A stretch of 64,000 nucleotides of DNA from Jaltomata sinuosa (taxonomy: Eukaryota > Streptophyta > Magnoliopsida > Solanales > Solanaceae), in contig QJPP01000451.1 in NCBI GenBank assembly GCA_003996215.1, positions 425,909 to 489,908 of the forward strand. The letters run 5' to 3'. Positions within the stretch are counted from its first letter, which is position 1. Each line of letters opens with the position of its first letter. Below are positions 45,429 through 57,131 of this stretch, piece by piece. The position numbers and the translations under genes were made by a program. The notes under the pieces are model-generated. The model ran no database searches. It was given only the letters and a program-made list of their open reading frames with translations, and had not been told where the DNA came from.

Positions 45429-47581
45429 TGTAACACCCTGGAATTCAAATCAGCTTTTAAACTTGGATTTCTAAAATTTTCTAATGTTCCCTGAGATCAC
45501 GGACAGGATCACGGTCTATCATTCTGGACCATGACCCATGGTCTGATCCGTGGTTGGAGCATCTGTTCTATTTTCTCTAAGTCTAGGAGTCACTCTACGG
45601 ACCATGGTTTTGTACCATGACCCATTATGTGACTAGTGGTCCTGAAGATTAGAGGACCCTCTATGAAGGGTCCTGAAAACTACAAGTTACATGATGACCC
45701 ATCATTTTGCTTCATGGGCCATCCTATCATCCATAATTCCTGAGGATCAGAGGCTTCTCATTTTTCTAAGTTAAAACCACGAGTCACGGCACTATCTTTC
45801 ATTTCATTTCACTGACCGTCAAGTGACTCGTGGAATGAAGAATCAGCAAAGTCTCAAAAATGGTCTCAAAAACCATAGGTCAATTCCACGGGATGACATT
45901 TCCATCTACGGTCCATAGACCCATCCGTGATACTTGAAGTCGGGGTTTTAATCTATTTTTCCCAGCTTTTACTCAGGGGTATTTTTGTAATTTCTCACCC
46001 TTTTAACTCCTAAGTGAAGTCATTTTGGGATATTCTAGGAGGGTTTTATGTCTAATTATCCTAAGTCTTCAGTAAAACCCTCATTCAAGTTCTAAAAAGG
46101 GAAAAGGTCTCCATTCCTCCAAGCTTCAAGCTCCAAGCTAAGGGTTTCATCTTCAAGCCTCCATCCCTCTCATCCTAGGTTAAGAAAGCTTTAATTCAGG
46201 TATGTGAGTATTCAATAAGGGATCGTTTCACCCTTATGCCCAAAATCTCCAATTTTTATATGGATTTTCATGAATTTCAAATTAGGGTTCTTATCCAATT
46301 CTTATGGGCTCTTCTATAAATTATTTTCTCATGAATCTATTATGAAATCTAACACTAAATTTTATGATTTTGAATGGTTCTTTACAAGTGAACACCTATT
46401 TCATTAATTGAAGGCTAAGTATAGCAAATTTTGCATGCATGGATTGATTTAAACAAATTAGGGTATTTGATAACATGATTTTATAAATTTCAAGCAAGTG
46501 CATGCCTAGTTCCTATATTTTTTTGAAAGTACATGTGATTATGAAATTGAGCTAGTGCCATGCAAGTTTTCAAGTTATGAATTATTATGCAAGACAAGAC
46601 ACTCGATGTGCCATCAATACTCATAAATTATTTTCTAAAACAAGGTTTGTGAGTATTATGAAGATCTGGGTTATGAATATGATTATGAATTTTTTTTGAC
46701 ATATAGATATGTCACATGTATGTGTGCCTCATGATATATTTTGGGAGTAGTATTTAGCATCGAGCGATGAGGGTTCCAGATAACCCAAGTCCAAAACTAT
46801 GTTACCATCGTGGTTACCCTCCGTGGCTCATAACAGGATCCTTATTACATACTTCTAACCTTGGCTGGTTAGGACAACCTTTTTCAGTATGGGTGCATGA
46901 CACTGAACTCCTTGTAGCTCATCATGGTTTAATTTTGTTTAAGAGAAACTCCTGTATGTATGTTTTAAAGCTATGAAGTTATATGATATTATACTTTGAA
47001 ACTTGATTTTTATTTCATGTCTTAAGATTAAATCTTTATATTTACTCATGTTTTCTCTCAATATGCATGAACTCAGTCTTAAGCACGTTTTAAGTATGTT
47101 TTATAATGTTATTGCATAAACTCACATACTCGGTACATCCTATAGTACTAATGCATATTCTTGCGATGCATCCTTTGACGATGTAGATTCAGGCTCCCAC
47201 TCTTAGGTTCATGGCTAGAGGTCGCAGTCCATCTAGTTTGATTTGGTGAGTCCTCATTCATTCGAGGACTAGTATGATTCTTAGTTAGTAGGTTCCTTTA
47301 TTTCAACACTTAGAGTTAGCTGGGGTCTTATCTCAGCAACTCATTATAATGGTTTTAGAGGCTTTTCAGACATAGACAGTTATTTGAGATTTTGTGTTTT
47401 AGATTGTGGTATTCCTAGATCCTTTATGCTTATGATTGTGTTAGTATGTTTACCCATCTTGTTATGCTTTTGCTATTGTTATTCATGTTATGTTACGTTA
47501 TGCTAAAGCCAAGGGTTAACTTGGGTTCCTTATGGGCCCGGGTCTCATGTTATGTCTAAGGGGTAGCCTTGGGGCATGATA
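45429..47581 (+). mobile_element. 3' LTR of E5
   Basis: 2153 bp from TGTAACACCC to GGGCATGATA; the terminal CA has become TA. The extra block 46680-46795 relative to the 5' LTR includes AGATAACCCAAGTCCAAAACT, which also occurs in the E3 LTRs (11255), so the 5' LTR suffered a deletion rather than this copy an insertion. The 69-codon frame at 46767-46976 is LTR sequence. Confidence 0.9.
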
Positions 47582-47715
47582 TCTAGTTAGATGACAGGTT
47601 TTGGATAGGACCGTTTATAGAGGAAAATCTAGCAAAATTTCAATAAAATCCTAGAGTAAGTTTTTATTTCGAGGTAAAACCTACATTCAAGGATGAACAA
47701 TCCTAGAAGGGATAA
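47582..47715 (+). mobile_element. 3' internal end of an older gypsy element with purine tract
   Basis: Contains GGACCGTTTATAGAGG, the phrase ATTCAAGGATGAACAATCCT (compare CATTCGAGGACGAATGATCC in E3) and the purine tract AGAAGGGATAA, directly followed by TGTAATACG. It is the end of an older chromovirus-type element into which later ones inserted. Confidence 0.65.
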
Positions 47716-48441
47716 TGTAATACGATGTATGTTTATGTAAGTATGTGACTAGTCAAATGGAAATGGCTTGGTGTTAAATCAGAAGATTAATGATAAAAAT
47801 GGATAACTATGTTAAGTAAAATATATATAAAGGTGTTTGGAGCGTTCAACCAAAGTTTTAGGCCAACGGAAACCTTAAAACAAAAGTTCAAGTCAAAGGA
47901 TGCCTTGTGGAGGATTACTTCAAGTGATCTAACATATGGTACGACTTGAAATGATAATATCTCCTATTATATAAAGATTTCGAGGGTTTACCACCTATCA
48001 AATCAAATTTATTTGAGTCTAGTTTCCAATAAAACAAACCGTTCATCAGTTCGAGTTCTATGTCAAGAGTTATGCAAGTTTAAAGAAGACATTGTCGGCA
48101 GGATTTCTAGTTACAACCGACTCTTATGTGAAAGACTAAGTTGATGCCAACGAGATTATTCTAGCTTGAAAATATGAGACTATTGTTGAGTGTAAATTCT
48201 AAGTGTTCAAGTTTACAAAATGAAAGTAATAGTTTAAGGGAATAAGATTTGCAAAGCCAAACAAATACGGGATAAAGTAACCTACATATTTAAACATCCT
48301 ACTTATATAGACGTCCTACTTGTTTCTATATACTATTTAGTTGCTACTTATATATGTGGCCTATATTAATTAAAAGAGGATCAAGTAAGACAAACAAGGA
48401 TTAGTAGGTGTGTCACCTATTTAAAAATAAGTGGCCAAAAA
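47716..48441 (+). mobile_element. 5' part of the 3' LTR of that older element
   Basis: Begins TGTAATACGATG after the purine tract. TTTGAGTCTAGTTTCCAAT followed by AAACCGTTCAT at about 48013-48050 has its counterpart, reversed, in the E4 5' LTR at 36725-36760, so the two LTR families are related. Cut at 48441 by E8. Confidence 0.65.
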
Positions 48442-50867
48442 TGTAACAACCCTCATAATGATTTTTGGATTTTTATGCATTTTGACCAATTTACCCCTTT
48501 TTGTAGTTGTATTATGGTATTTGTGACATGTGAGAGTGGGAGGCATAGTTCTCAAGGTGTTTGGTTGAGATCTATGTTAGTTTTTTATTTTGGAAGATTT
48601 TGAAGTTGATATGGTTAACTTTGGTCAACATTTGGTGTTTTATACGTTGTATGAGAATTCTGTCAATTCCATTGGCTCTCAAATGCCATTTTTAAGCTAG
48701 TAGCACCTTTCGTTTGGGTCACAAGGTGTTCGAATGCGTTTTGAGTAGTTGATTGGGAAATTGGAAGTTTTGGCCTAGAGTTAACTTTTGCCAACAATTA
48801 TTGATAATGATCTCCGTTGGCAAATTTGATTATTTTGTTGAGTTCTAGAATATTGATTTTAGTCTAGTAGCATAGTTGGTTTGTGTTCACGGGGTTTGGA
48901 ATGAATTTCAAGGGTCCATTGGGGGAGGGGTTGGTTGAGATTGGTTGCTGGTGCAGTTGAATTTCTTCTTCGCATTCGCGAGGAGGGCATTGCATTTGTA
49001 AAAAGAAAGATGGTTAGCCTTCACATTCACTATTGGGGGGGGGCTATTGGTAAAGGGTTATCGGTCTTGTTCTGGGTGGGCCAATTTTTATTCATCACAA
49101 ATGCGATTGTCTGTCACAAACACGATAGGTCCAGGTTAGGCATCATCACAAATGCGATAGGGGTCCCGCATTCACAAAAAAGGGGCACCTGTGAAGATTT
49201 TAAGTCCCCATTTTTGCCCAAACCCCATAACTCAATTTTGAAGCTTTGAAACTTATTTTTGGGAGTATCAAAAAGGGATTTTTGATAATTCATCATCGAG
49301 TAAGTTTCTTTACTACTTTTATACATTTTTGAATGACTATTTCATAATTTCACCTTCAATCTGAGCTTTTCAACTTGAAATTTTAGAGTTTTCTTGGTAA
49401 ATTTAAAGAATGGATTCGATGATCTCAAGGTTGATTTTAACTATGTTTTTAATGAGATTTCATATTTGAATTCCTTAAGCTTTGGGTAAATTTATTTTCT
49501 AAATTTTTTTTAGTTTTTCCCTTGTATGCTCGAGATTGACTTTATGGACCCGGATTAGAACCTTAGCAATATGGGTATCATTGGACTCATATTTATGTGT
49601 AGAAACTAATTTTGATAGATTAGGTGCATTTAAAAGTTGTTTGAAAAGGGAAGGCTCGTGTGTGATCAAGTAGAGACTTGTGGGTCGGCTTCGAGGTAGG
49701 TCATGACTTAACTTTCTTCAGACTTTACTTAGATGGGGAATTATCGTGTAAACCATTCTATGGGATAGGTGACTTAGAGATTAAAAGCGGTATATGAGAT
49801 GATTATTGTTGAGATGCCCAAATTGGGGCTTGTACCGTGTTAGTGAATTGTAATTCAGATTCCTGGCTTTATATTGAGGCTTATAGCCTGTGTTAATGAG
49901 TTGATTGATATCTGGAGATTTTGTACTTATATGTTGTGTTTGAATCATTTATTACTCTTGATTATGAATATTCATTCATCTCATGGATCACTATATTATA
50001 CCATTGGACACTGATTTTGAAAGAAAATGAAACACTTTCTATTGATTCAATCTAATGTAGGATTCCAGACACAGATAAATGATGTTTTATTCATTCAGTC
50101 TGATGAAGGATTCTAGACATAGATATATGATATTTAATTATTTTATCAAAGGCAGGATTACGGGCAGGATATATGGATATGACGAGTCCACCATGGTTCC
50201 CACCTCTAAGCAAAGACTGAGGGGGGTATATACCGGTAGGCATTAGCCATTGCATATCATCCTATATCATTACATTATATTATCATTTGGATTGTTGTTG
50301 TAATTAAGATATCTCGTTTATTCATTGATAATGAACTGGTTGGACTTTTCTGTGTAACAGATTATTTTAGTATTTTTTATTCAATATAGTATTTGCTTAA
50401 ACTCAGTCGGCCTATAATTCCTACTAAATACAAGTCAAACGGACTCACCTCTACTTTTTTACATCCTTCTGATGCATATCCCAGTACAAGTGGACCCTAT
50501 GGCTAGAGATCATGCGATACTACTGCTTTTGAAGCTGTGGTAAGATCTTGTGTTTGGAGATTATCCTGGTTTTATTTATCTTTTATTTCTATTGTATTTA
50601 CTTCATGGACAACTCTGTAGTTTAGTTTTGATATTTTGTTTATAGAGGCTACTCTTGTACTTATGATAGCAGAGTTATGGGATTTTTGATATTCTATTTC
50701 TTTTTAGTTCGAGGATGTTTGGAGTTGTTTATATATACATATATAACTGTATCGATGTTTTACTTTTGCCTTACTTTGAGTTAGTTGCATTGTTGAACTA
50801 AGCTTACCTACCATGGTTGGGTTAGAGTAGGTTCCATTACAACCCTTAGTTTTTTTGGATTGTAACA
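48442..50867 (+). mobile_element. 5' LTR of E8
   Basis: Relative of fragment C (4426-7334). A GC-richer part at 48945-49180 consists of repeated words around CACAAATGCGAT and CGCATTC, including GGGGGGGGGC at 49027. The last quarter has GGATTGTAACATG at the LTR/primer boundary. Confidence 0.82.
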
Positions 50868-50870
50868 TGT

Positions 50871-50882
50871 TGGTATCAGAGC
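50871..50882 (+). other. Primer-binding site of E8 (tRNA-Met type)
   Basis: TGGTATCAGAGC, identical to the E3 site, three bases after the LTR end. Confidence 0.9.
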
Positions 50883-51069
50883 GCTAGGTTCATCAGTCTT
50901 ATGAGTACAAGAGCAAGTGTCTAGTAGAGTCTCGCAGATCGGTACGATGATGTCCATATCTATCTTCGGGGGGCTGTGTCACATTCTTAGGAAAATTCTA
51001 TTCTTTGACTCCTTATCATGTGACTTGTTCATTCCTTGAGTTCTAAACCTTGCATTTCATTCTCTTAAT

Positions 51070-52022
51070 AGATGATAAGGACGAGATAATTTTCTATTGA
51101 TGATTGTGTGCTGGTACCCGCTGCTAGGGCTCCAGTTAGAGGTCGAGGCAGAGGTTGAGGCCGTGGTAGAGGTAGAGCACGTGGTGTATCACCAGCTAGG
51201 GGACGTGCTAGGGAAATATATCCTGAGCTAGAGATTGAGTTTAAGGATGAGGCTTATCAACCGATTGTGTGGGGCCAACTTAGGTTCCATAGGGTTTTGT
51301 AGTCACCCTAGTGTTGCAGGATACAATGGTTTGGATTTTGAGTTTCTTAAACAGTATGGCTCAGACAAGTGCTCTACCTGTCACTCCTGATGGGTCACAA
51401 ACTAGAGATGGGGTTCAACCTCCATAGCAGGTACCGATTTAGGGATTTCAAACTCCTAGGACACATCCTACAGATATTGTGGCTCCACACATTGATGCTT
51501 TGCCAATTATACTTGTTTCTCCACCAATTATGGCTAGTCCGATGATGACAGGTGAGGAACATAAGATGTTTGATAGATTTATGAGATTGGGTCCTCCCAA
51601 GTTGACTAGTGCTTTTCGGGAGGATGCGTATGAGTTTTTTTGTTAGTTGATAGGAGAGGTTGCATGATCCTGGATTGATTAAGTCTCATGGTGTGGATTA
51701 CACTACCTTTCATATGGTAGGGGCATCGAACCAATGGTGGAGGTCATATTTGGATTGTAGACCAGTGTGTTCATGTCATATGACATGGACACAGTTCTCT
51801 AAGGCTTTCTCTGGGAAGTATGTACCTCGCAGCTTTAGGGGGAGTTTAAGAGATGAGTTTGATGGCTTAGAGCAGGATACCATGACGGTTACCGAGTACG
51901 AGATGAGGTTTCACGCCCTTTCTAGGCATGTCTTGATGAGTATTCCGTTAGAGGAGGAGTGGATTCAGAAGTTTGTGAAGGGATTGACTACTCCACTTTG
52001 TTTGTCTACAGTGCAGTTAGCG
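51070..52022 (+). pseudogene. gag: E8 gag (interrupted by E9)
   Basis: An Arg/Gly-rich N-terminal stretch (51130-51215: VRGRGRG, GRGRGRARGVSPARGRAR) is followed by decayed sequence with shifts, then a clean capsid segment from about 51655: RLHDPGLIKSHGVDYTTFHM, NQWWRSYLDCRPV, MTWTQFSKAFSGKYVPRSFR, LRDEFDGLEQDTMTVTEYEM and WIQKFVKGLTTPL. This is the retrotransposon gag domain, which assembles the particle. It breaks off after the ACAGTGCAGTTAGCG at 52022; the following codons belong to the E9 LTR. Confidence 0.88.
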
Positions 52023-52257
52023 TGTAACACCCCAGTGTTTAAGGTTGTCCTTCTTCCCGTATTAAAGGCTTACGAGCCTAAATTTGAGATTTTTTTTGTA
52101 AGCCGCGTGTGTTGGAGGACATCGAATTTAAATTATAATTTGAGAAAAATATTTATTTTTATTGCCTTCCTAAAATATTTTAAATATTTATAAAAAATCT
52201 CTAGTTACGATATATTTGTGTATATATTTATTTTATAGGAGTATTATAATTACTAAT

Positions 52258-53334
52258 AGAGATAAGGCATAAATACCAACCTAAGCTATGACCGAAATCC
52301 CAGAGACACACCTAAACTTTATATAGGTCCTATTACCCCCCCCCCCCTAAACTCATTTTTTTGTGTATTTTTTTGTGTATTTTTGTGCTGATGTGGCAGA
52401 GAGAATATATCTCACTCTCTTTGGAAGAGTGAGAAGCATAAGAAATTACTCTTTCTTTTTCTTTTATTTCTCTTTGTCTTTCTCTCTCCTTATCATCACC
52501 TCTCCCCCAATTTCCACCACTCCACCCCCTACCCTCAACCTCTACCCCACCTACCACTAATTATTATTTTTATACTTATAATTTTAATTTTTTTTGTACC
52601 CCACCCCTACCTTACCCCAACCCCACCCACCCTAATTTTTTTAAAGAAAAATAATTTTTTTAATAAAAATAACTTTTTTCAAAAAAAATTAAATTTTATT
52701 TTGTATTCCACCCCACCGTCCTTACCCAACCCCCTCCTCCAACCCACCCAAAAATTATTTTTTTAAAAAAAATAATCTTTTTTGTACCCCACCCCCACCC
52801 ACCTAACCCATAACCCACCCCTCCACCTCCACCCACTATCATATCCCATACCCACTGCACCTCCCACCCACCCCAATCGACCCCGTAAAAAATATTTTCT
52901 ACTCTCTATCTAAATACTAAAAATATTTTTTCACTCATCAATCAAACACTAAAAAATATTTTTTGAAAAATATTTTTCACTAACCAACCAAACATGAGAA
53001 AATATGTAAAAAATCAACTTGTTTTCCATAAAAATATATTCATGGAAAATATTTTCCTTCATACCAAACACACCCTAAGTAAGAAAGATGCAAAAGAAAA
53101 GAAGAGATTTAAGTGAGATATAAAGGAAGGAAGAAATAAAGGACGGAAGAAGAAAAATAATAATTTCTACTTGGCTGCGCGTGCAGAACACCCTGTGCAC
53201 GCAATTTGGTTATTTATTTTCAAGGTGTAAATAATTATATTTCAAAAGAGTTCAGGGGGGTAATAGGACCTATGTAAAATTTTGGTGTGTCTCTGGGATT
53301 TCGCCCATAGTTTAGAGTGGTACTTATTATCTCT
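52258..53334. mobile_element. Non-autonomous DNA element with long terminal inverted repeats
   Basis: 1077 bp. The left end AGAGATAAGGCATAAATACC and the right end, reversed, AGAGATAATAAGTACCACTC pair over about 85 bp, including CGAAATCCCAGAGACACACC and TAGGTCCTATTACCCCCCC on both sides. Flanks TACTAAT (52251-52257) and TATTAAT (53335-53341) look like a 7-bp target duplication with one mismatch. The inside is low-complexity (CCACCC and A/T runs), with no transposase. The repeat length would fit a Mutator-like non-autonomous element; the superfamily is uncertain. Confidence 0.78.
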
Positions 53335-53519
53335 TATTAATTTTTTAACAAAAATAGTAAGTTTAGTTATGTTGAAAATTTATTATTATATTAGGTAGAT
53401 TTTATTCAAAATATTTTTTTATTAATTCTGGTACATTCATAAAGTTACATATAGCTTACCACAAACTTATGTAATACCTGAATGCATACATAACGGGGTG
53501 AAAATAATTTTAGTGTTGT

Positions 53520-53542
53520 CACCTCCACTACTCGTGGAGGTG
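53520..53542. repeat. Short perfect hairpin in the E9 LTR
   Basis: CACCTCCAC..GTGGAGGTG with a 5-base loop (TACTC); a flanking T/A pair extends the stem to 10 bp. Significance unknown. Confidence 0.5.
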
Positions 53543-54060
53543 AAGAATGTGAGCAACAGTTAGTCACTTGAAGTGGTGGCATCATCCCTTTTCAATTCAT
53601 AACTTTCAGAAATTAAAGGATATGCATTTACATATATATCATTGATTATCATTAAAGGTGCTTAATATATCCCTTTTAACTTAAAATGTTCTTGCCCATA
53701 TTTTACTAGCTATTGCAAATTATACTTATATATATATACGGCTTTACAAGTTGCTGCAACTCTACTTGCTTATTCACATGAAGTTAAATTTCAGTAAGGA
53801 AAATATTTTTAAAAATTATTTGATCACTGAAAGAAAATTCAATTATTTACATCAAGTTATTCGAGCTCTGATCCTAGGTATGTTAAGGCTTCTGTTTCTC
53901 TTTTGTCATGTTTATCGCTTCCCTCAATTTGTGTTTATATTCTACTCTTATGGTTGTATTGGTTGCGCTGCCTTATAAGCTTATATTTTATTATATTGTG
54001 TGCTGCATATTGTGTTATGTTTGATTGTATTTTGTGATTGTGATTGCCTATAGGGATTGC

Positions 54061-54220
54061 GAGGACCTGTAAGGTGTGAGACCTTTTCATGTGGTCGAGC
54101 CCGTGGCTTTGTGAGGACCTATAAAGCGTGAGACCTTTTTGTATGGACAAGCCCATGGTATTATGAAGACTTGTAAAGCGTGAGTATTTGTGCATGTTCA
54201 TACTTGTGTACTGCTCACCC
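54061..54220. repeat. 52-bp tandem repeat in the E9 LTR, three copies
   Basis: Units start at GAGGACCTGTAAGG (54061), GAGGACCTATAAAGC (54113) and GAAGACTTGTAAAGC (54165), an exact spacing of 52 bp. The third is partial. A looser echo with GGGTCGAGCC follows to about 54300. Confidence 0.85.
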
Positions 54221-54681
54221 ATAAGGTGTGTGTTTGTTTCGCAGGGTCGAGCCTATGTATTGTGCACCCTTTGAATCGTGATTGTGTCTGATAGGGTCGA
54301 TTGACTTGTGTTGTTCATCTTGTATTGCATTCCTATGTTATGAATGTTCTGGTTAGGTGGTAGTTATCTTATCATGAACATTTGACTAAGGGGCAGGTAA
54401 GGTGATTTTGGTATGGATTTCATTGATTCTATTGTGCTTCCTCTGTTTATGTTTACCTTCTGCCTTACATGTTCAATACATTATTTCATACTAACGCCTC
54501 GAGCCTGGGGTTGCAGCACTCATGCCTGCAGGTATTGGTTGACAGGCATCTTGTGGTTCCTAATAGCAGAGAGATTTTTCAGTTAGTTGGTAAGCTCCAG
54601 TTGTCCAGAGTTACTGGGTCTCTTCTATAGTCTCTTCTTTTGATGCTTAAGTTGTTATGGGTAGCTTGGGGACTTGTCCCA

Positions 54682-55664
54682 TGATAAGTTTGTAATTTAC
54701 CAACTTATTTAGCTCTTGAGCGTGAATTATTGCCTCAATCTTGTGCTATTTAGAAGGATTTTATGCCTTTGTTCTCTTATATGATGGCATTTATGTGAAT
54801 TGAAGATGCAAGAGGATTTGAAACTTAATATGCAATGGAAGAAAGTCAAGTCGAGAGAAGAGCAGAAGAAAAGCCTCCTGATTGGAACCTGCGTGAGACA
54901 TGCATGCAGCCAGCAGGTGTCACGTAGGACAAGAAGAAGATATTGGCTGGGATTTCAGGCACCTATATGCCATAAGTCTGGACATGCGGCTGCAAGTGCA
55001 AGTGCAGGTCCAGTGTAAGCTACTTGAGGGGCAATTTTGTCCAAAATCTATTTTGCATATTTGGGAAGTTTCCAAGGACGTTTTGGGATCTGTGCATAAA
55101 TTTTTATTCCTAGAATTTTCCCAATTTTGTATATTATAGTAGACTACATTGTGAGAAGTATACTTTACCTTCTCCTTCTTCTAGAATAGTGGAAAACTCT
55201 ATTATTGACATTAAAAGCTTGGAATTGAAGTTATTTTCTCATCATGAATGAAATTGAGAAACACCCATATGGTATTATTTCTCTTTTCTTTAATATGAAT
55301 AGCTAATTCCTCTTCTAGTGGTGTGTGCAAATGATGGTTGTTTAGTATTGATTGGATATTGACTATTTGTTCTTAAAATTGATTATAATGTATGGATCTA
55401 TTGGCTTCTTCAAGTTTTAATCCTAAAACTAATGGTTGCAAACATTAATTGAACTTTCTAATTTCACTTTTGCTTGAGAAAGGGAAGTGAAACTGGGTAA
55501 GTCTTCAATAGTGAGAATTTGGGGCTTTGAACCTCATCTAATGTCTAGAGATAGAAATAGTTTAACTTACTCAAGCATATGTTTGGATGTTAATTGAATT
55601 TGGTTTTCGAGTTTGAAAGAACCCAAAATAGACATACTCTTGGGTTGGAAGACCTGGACTATAA
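54682..55664 (+). mobile_element. Athila-type LTR, plus strand, U3 side
   Basis: Begins TGATAAGTTTGTAATTTACC with no purine tract in front, so it should be a 5' LTR, inserted into the E9 LTR. It matches the reverse of the E6 LTR for about 980 bp and is cut at 55664 where E6 begins. The GC-rich U3 block is at 54890-55015. The remainder is expected beyond E6. Confidence 0.8.
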
Positions 55665-57131
55665 TGAGTGACATCTAAAACAACTCTCCGAAGGAGGTGA
55701 CTATGGTCGTCGAGAAAAATAATAAGTAATCCAACACGAGGTCGGGGTCGAATCCACGGAGATTGGTATGATGATTAACCACTAATGGTCAAGTTGATTC
55801 ACAAAAGCAAGCAAAGTGTTCAAACAAGTAAATAAAAGTGGGGGAAATGGTTTGGGAACTAAAATTTTAATTATAACAAAATAACAACGTAAATACAATT
55901 ATTTTTATCAAGATTGGGAAGCTAGGGGTACGCTTCCGATGGGGTCATGCAATGGGATAGGGGTTGATTATTCAAGAAAATTCTCAATTACAAGTGCAGG
56001 TAACCTTGGATAAAATTATACTTACTAGTTTTTCAACTCTCTAAGAATATGTACTATGGTTTCTTTCGAACCCCATAGTTGATCAATAAACCAACCAAAT
56101 GGCTTAGGTGAGTTAGGCTATTTCTAGCCCCAACTCTTAGGTGAGAATTTCTTAAATCAAGCTATTTCTAGCCTCAATTTATGGTAGAAATCCCAAATCC
56201 CCCTATTGAATCCTTACTAATTAGTGAACTTGTTCTTCAAGCAATCACACAATTAGTAAGCTAAATTCATATTTGCAACTATCAATTTTATAATAAAAAT
56301 ATGAAGGATTCAATAGACCCACACATAATAACCAATTATGAACCCAAATAATCAACACCCATTCCAAAATTCAAACACCTATCATACACACACCCCTAGA
56401 ATTGAATTTAGCTACTCATAATGAAGGAACAAGAGAATATACCAAATGGATTATCAATAATTCCATTCATTCCTCAAAAACTAGCTTCAAATTCCAAGCT
56501 CAAGTATCAACAATGGTGTTTTTCACTACAAAAAAGAAGAAAACTTGTACTCTAAGGTGTACTCCCTCTATTCTCCTAATTGGGAATTGGAAACTGATGT
56601 ATATTCCTTGCACAAATCCTAATAAAGGTTTTAGAAGCTTTCCAATTACACCACAACCAATATGGACCATTTTTCCCTTTGGGACACTTGCGAAGCCATG
56701 TGTAACCTGCGGTCGCTCATGGCGACTTGCGGCTCGCAAGTGCCAAGTTGTTAAGGCAGTGAGATTCTCTTCACTTGCGACCCTGTCTGTGAAGATATGG
56801 GTGATCACCCTTGGCAACTTGTGGCGTGCAAATACGTGACAGTTATGTAGTGTTTCTGCTATCTTGTATGTTGGCACTTGCAAAATGCAGGTGCCGTCAT
56901 GTGTTGCGCAGACCAGTTTGCAAATCACGGCAGAGTCTTGCTCTTCCAGTCATTTTTGTAACTTAGCTTCCATATTTAGCTCATTTGGGTTCAAATCATT
57001 TTCTTCCTTCAACTGATCAAGAGTGCCTGCATATAAGACAATAAAGGCATAAGATCCTTCTAAATCACATCAAATCAAGACAATAATTCATAAATAAGAG
57101 CTAAATAAGTTTGTAGATTACCAACTTATCA
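55665..57131 (-). mobile_element. 3' LTR of E6
   Basis: 1467 bp ending (right) in ACTTATCA followed by AACCCCCAAACTTGAAC, the reversed purine tract. The left end TGAGTGACATC aligns with TGATGATGTTC of E2. The U3 GC-rich block (56680-56930) is made of ACTTGCGA/GGCTCGCAAG words. Long overlapping frames on both strands here (56402-56839 and 56500-56928) come from this composition and are not genes. Confidence 0.83.

Larger units (their letters stand above)
40263..47581 (+). mobile_element. E5: Tekay-type element lacking nearly all of pol
   Basis: 7319 bp: 5' LTR 40263-42290, primer site TGGTATTAGAGC at 42295-42306, a gag remnant, about 2.1 kb of non-coding sequence where pol should be, the last ~29 codons of the chromodomain tail, a purine tract (CATGGGGGAGATAT) and 3' LTR 45429-47581. 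Flanks TTTAG (40258-40262) and TCTAG (47582-47586) form a 5-bp duplication with one mismatch. LTRs differ at roughly one base in ten by eye. Confidence 0.88.
48442..52022 (+). mobile_element. E8: gypsy element, 5' LTR to gag
   Basis: 5' LTR 48442-50867 (2426 bp, TGTAACAACCC to GATTGTAACA), tRNA-Met primer site, leader and gag up to 52022, where E9 interrupts it. The remaining gag-pol and 3' LTR are expected to the right of the window. Confidence 0.82.
52023..54681 (+). mobile_element. E9: LTR 5' and central part of an E4-related gypsy element
   Basis: Begins TGTAACACCCCAG, then AAGGTTGTCCTTCTTCCCGT and AAGGCTTACGAGCCTAAATT, which match the start of the E4 LTR on the minus strand. The sequence goes on through the inverted-repeat element (52258-53334) and an AT-rich part to typical late-LTR phrases (CCTCGAGCCTGGGGTTGCAG at 54496, GGGTAGCTTGGGGACTTGTC). 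Cut at 54681 by an Athila LTR. Confidence 0.72.

Noticed and set aside
10251..47581. E3 and E5 as one composite element sharing an LTR
   Set aside because: Their LTRs are different families and each has its own target duplication.
52023..52193. C-terminal extension of the E8 gag frame
   Set aside because: The frame stays open by chance into the E9 LTR; TGTAACACCCC at 52023 marks the insertion.
52333..52560. Small frames with K/E-rich and F/S-rich sequence
   Set aside because: Inside the inverted-repeat element, from low-complexity CT/AG runs.
47582..54681. Host gene exons in the AT-rich intervals
   Set aside because: No frame with conserved protein features and no splice-site series; all intervals are accounted for by LTR phrases or the inverted-repeat element.
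56402..56928. Frames of 145 and 142 codons on opposite strands
   Set aside because: Both lie inside the E6 LTR over its GC-rich U3 block; related LTRs do not keep either frame.
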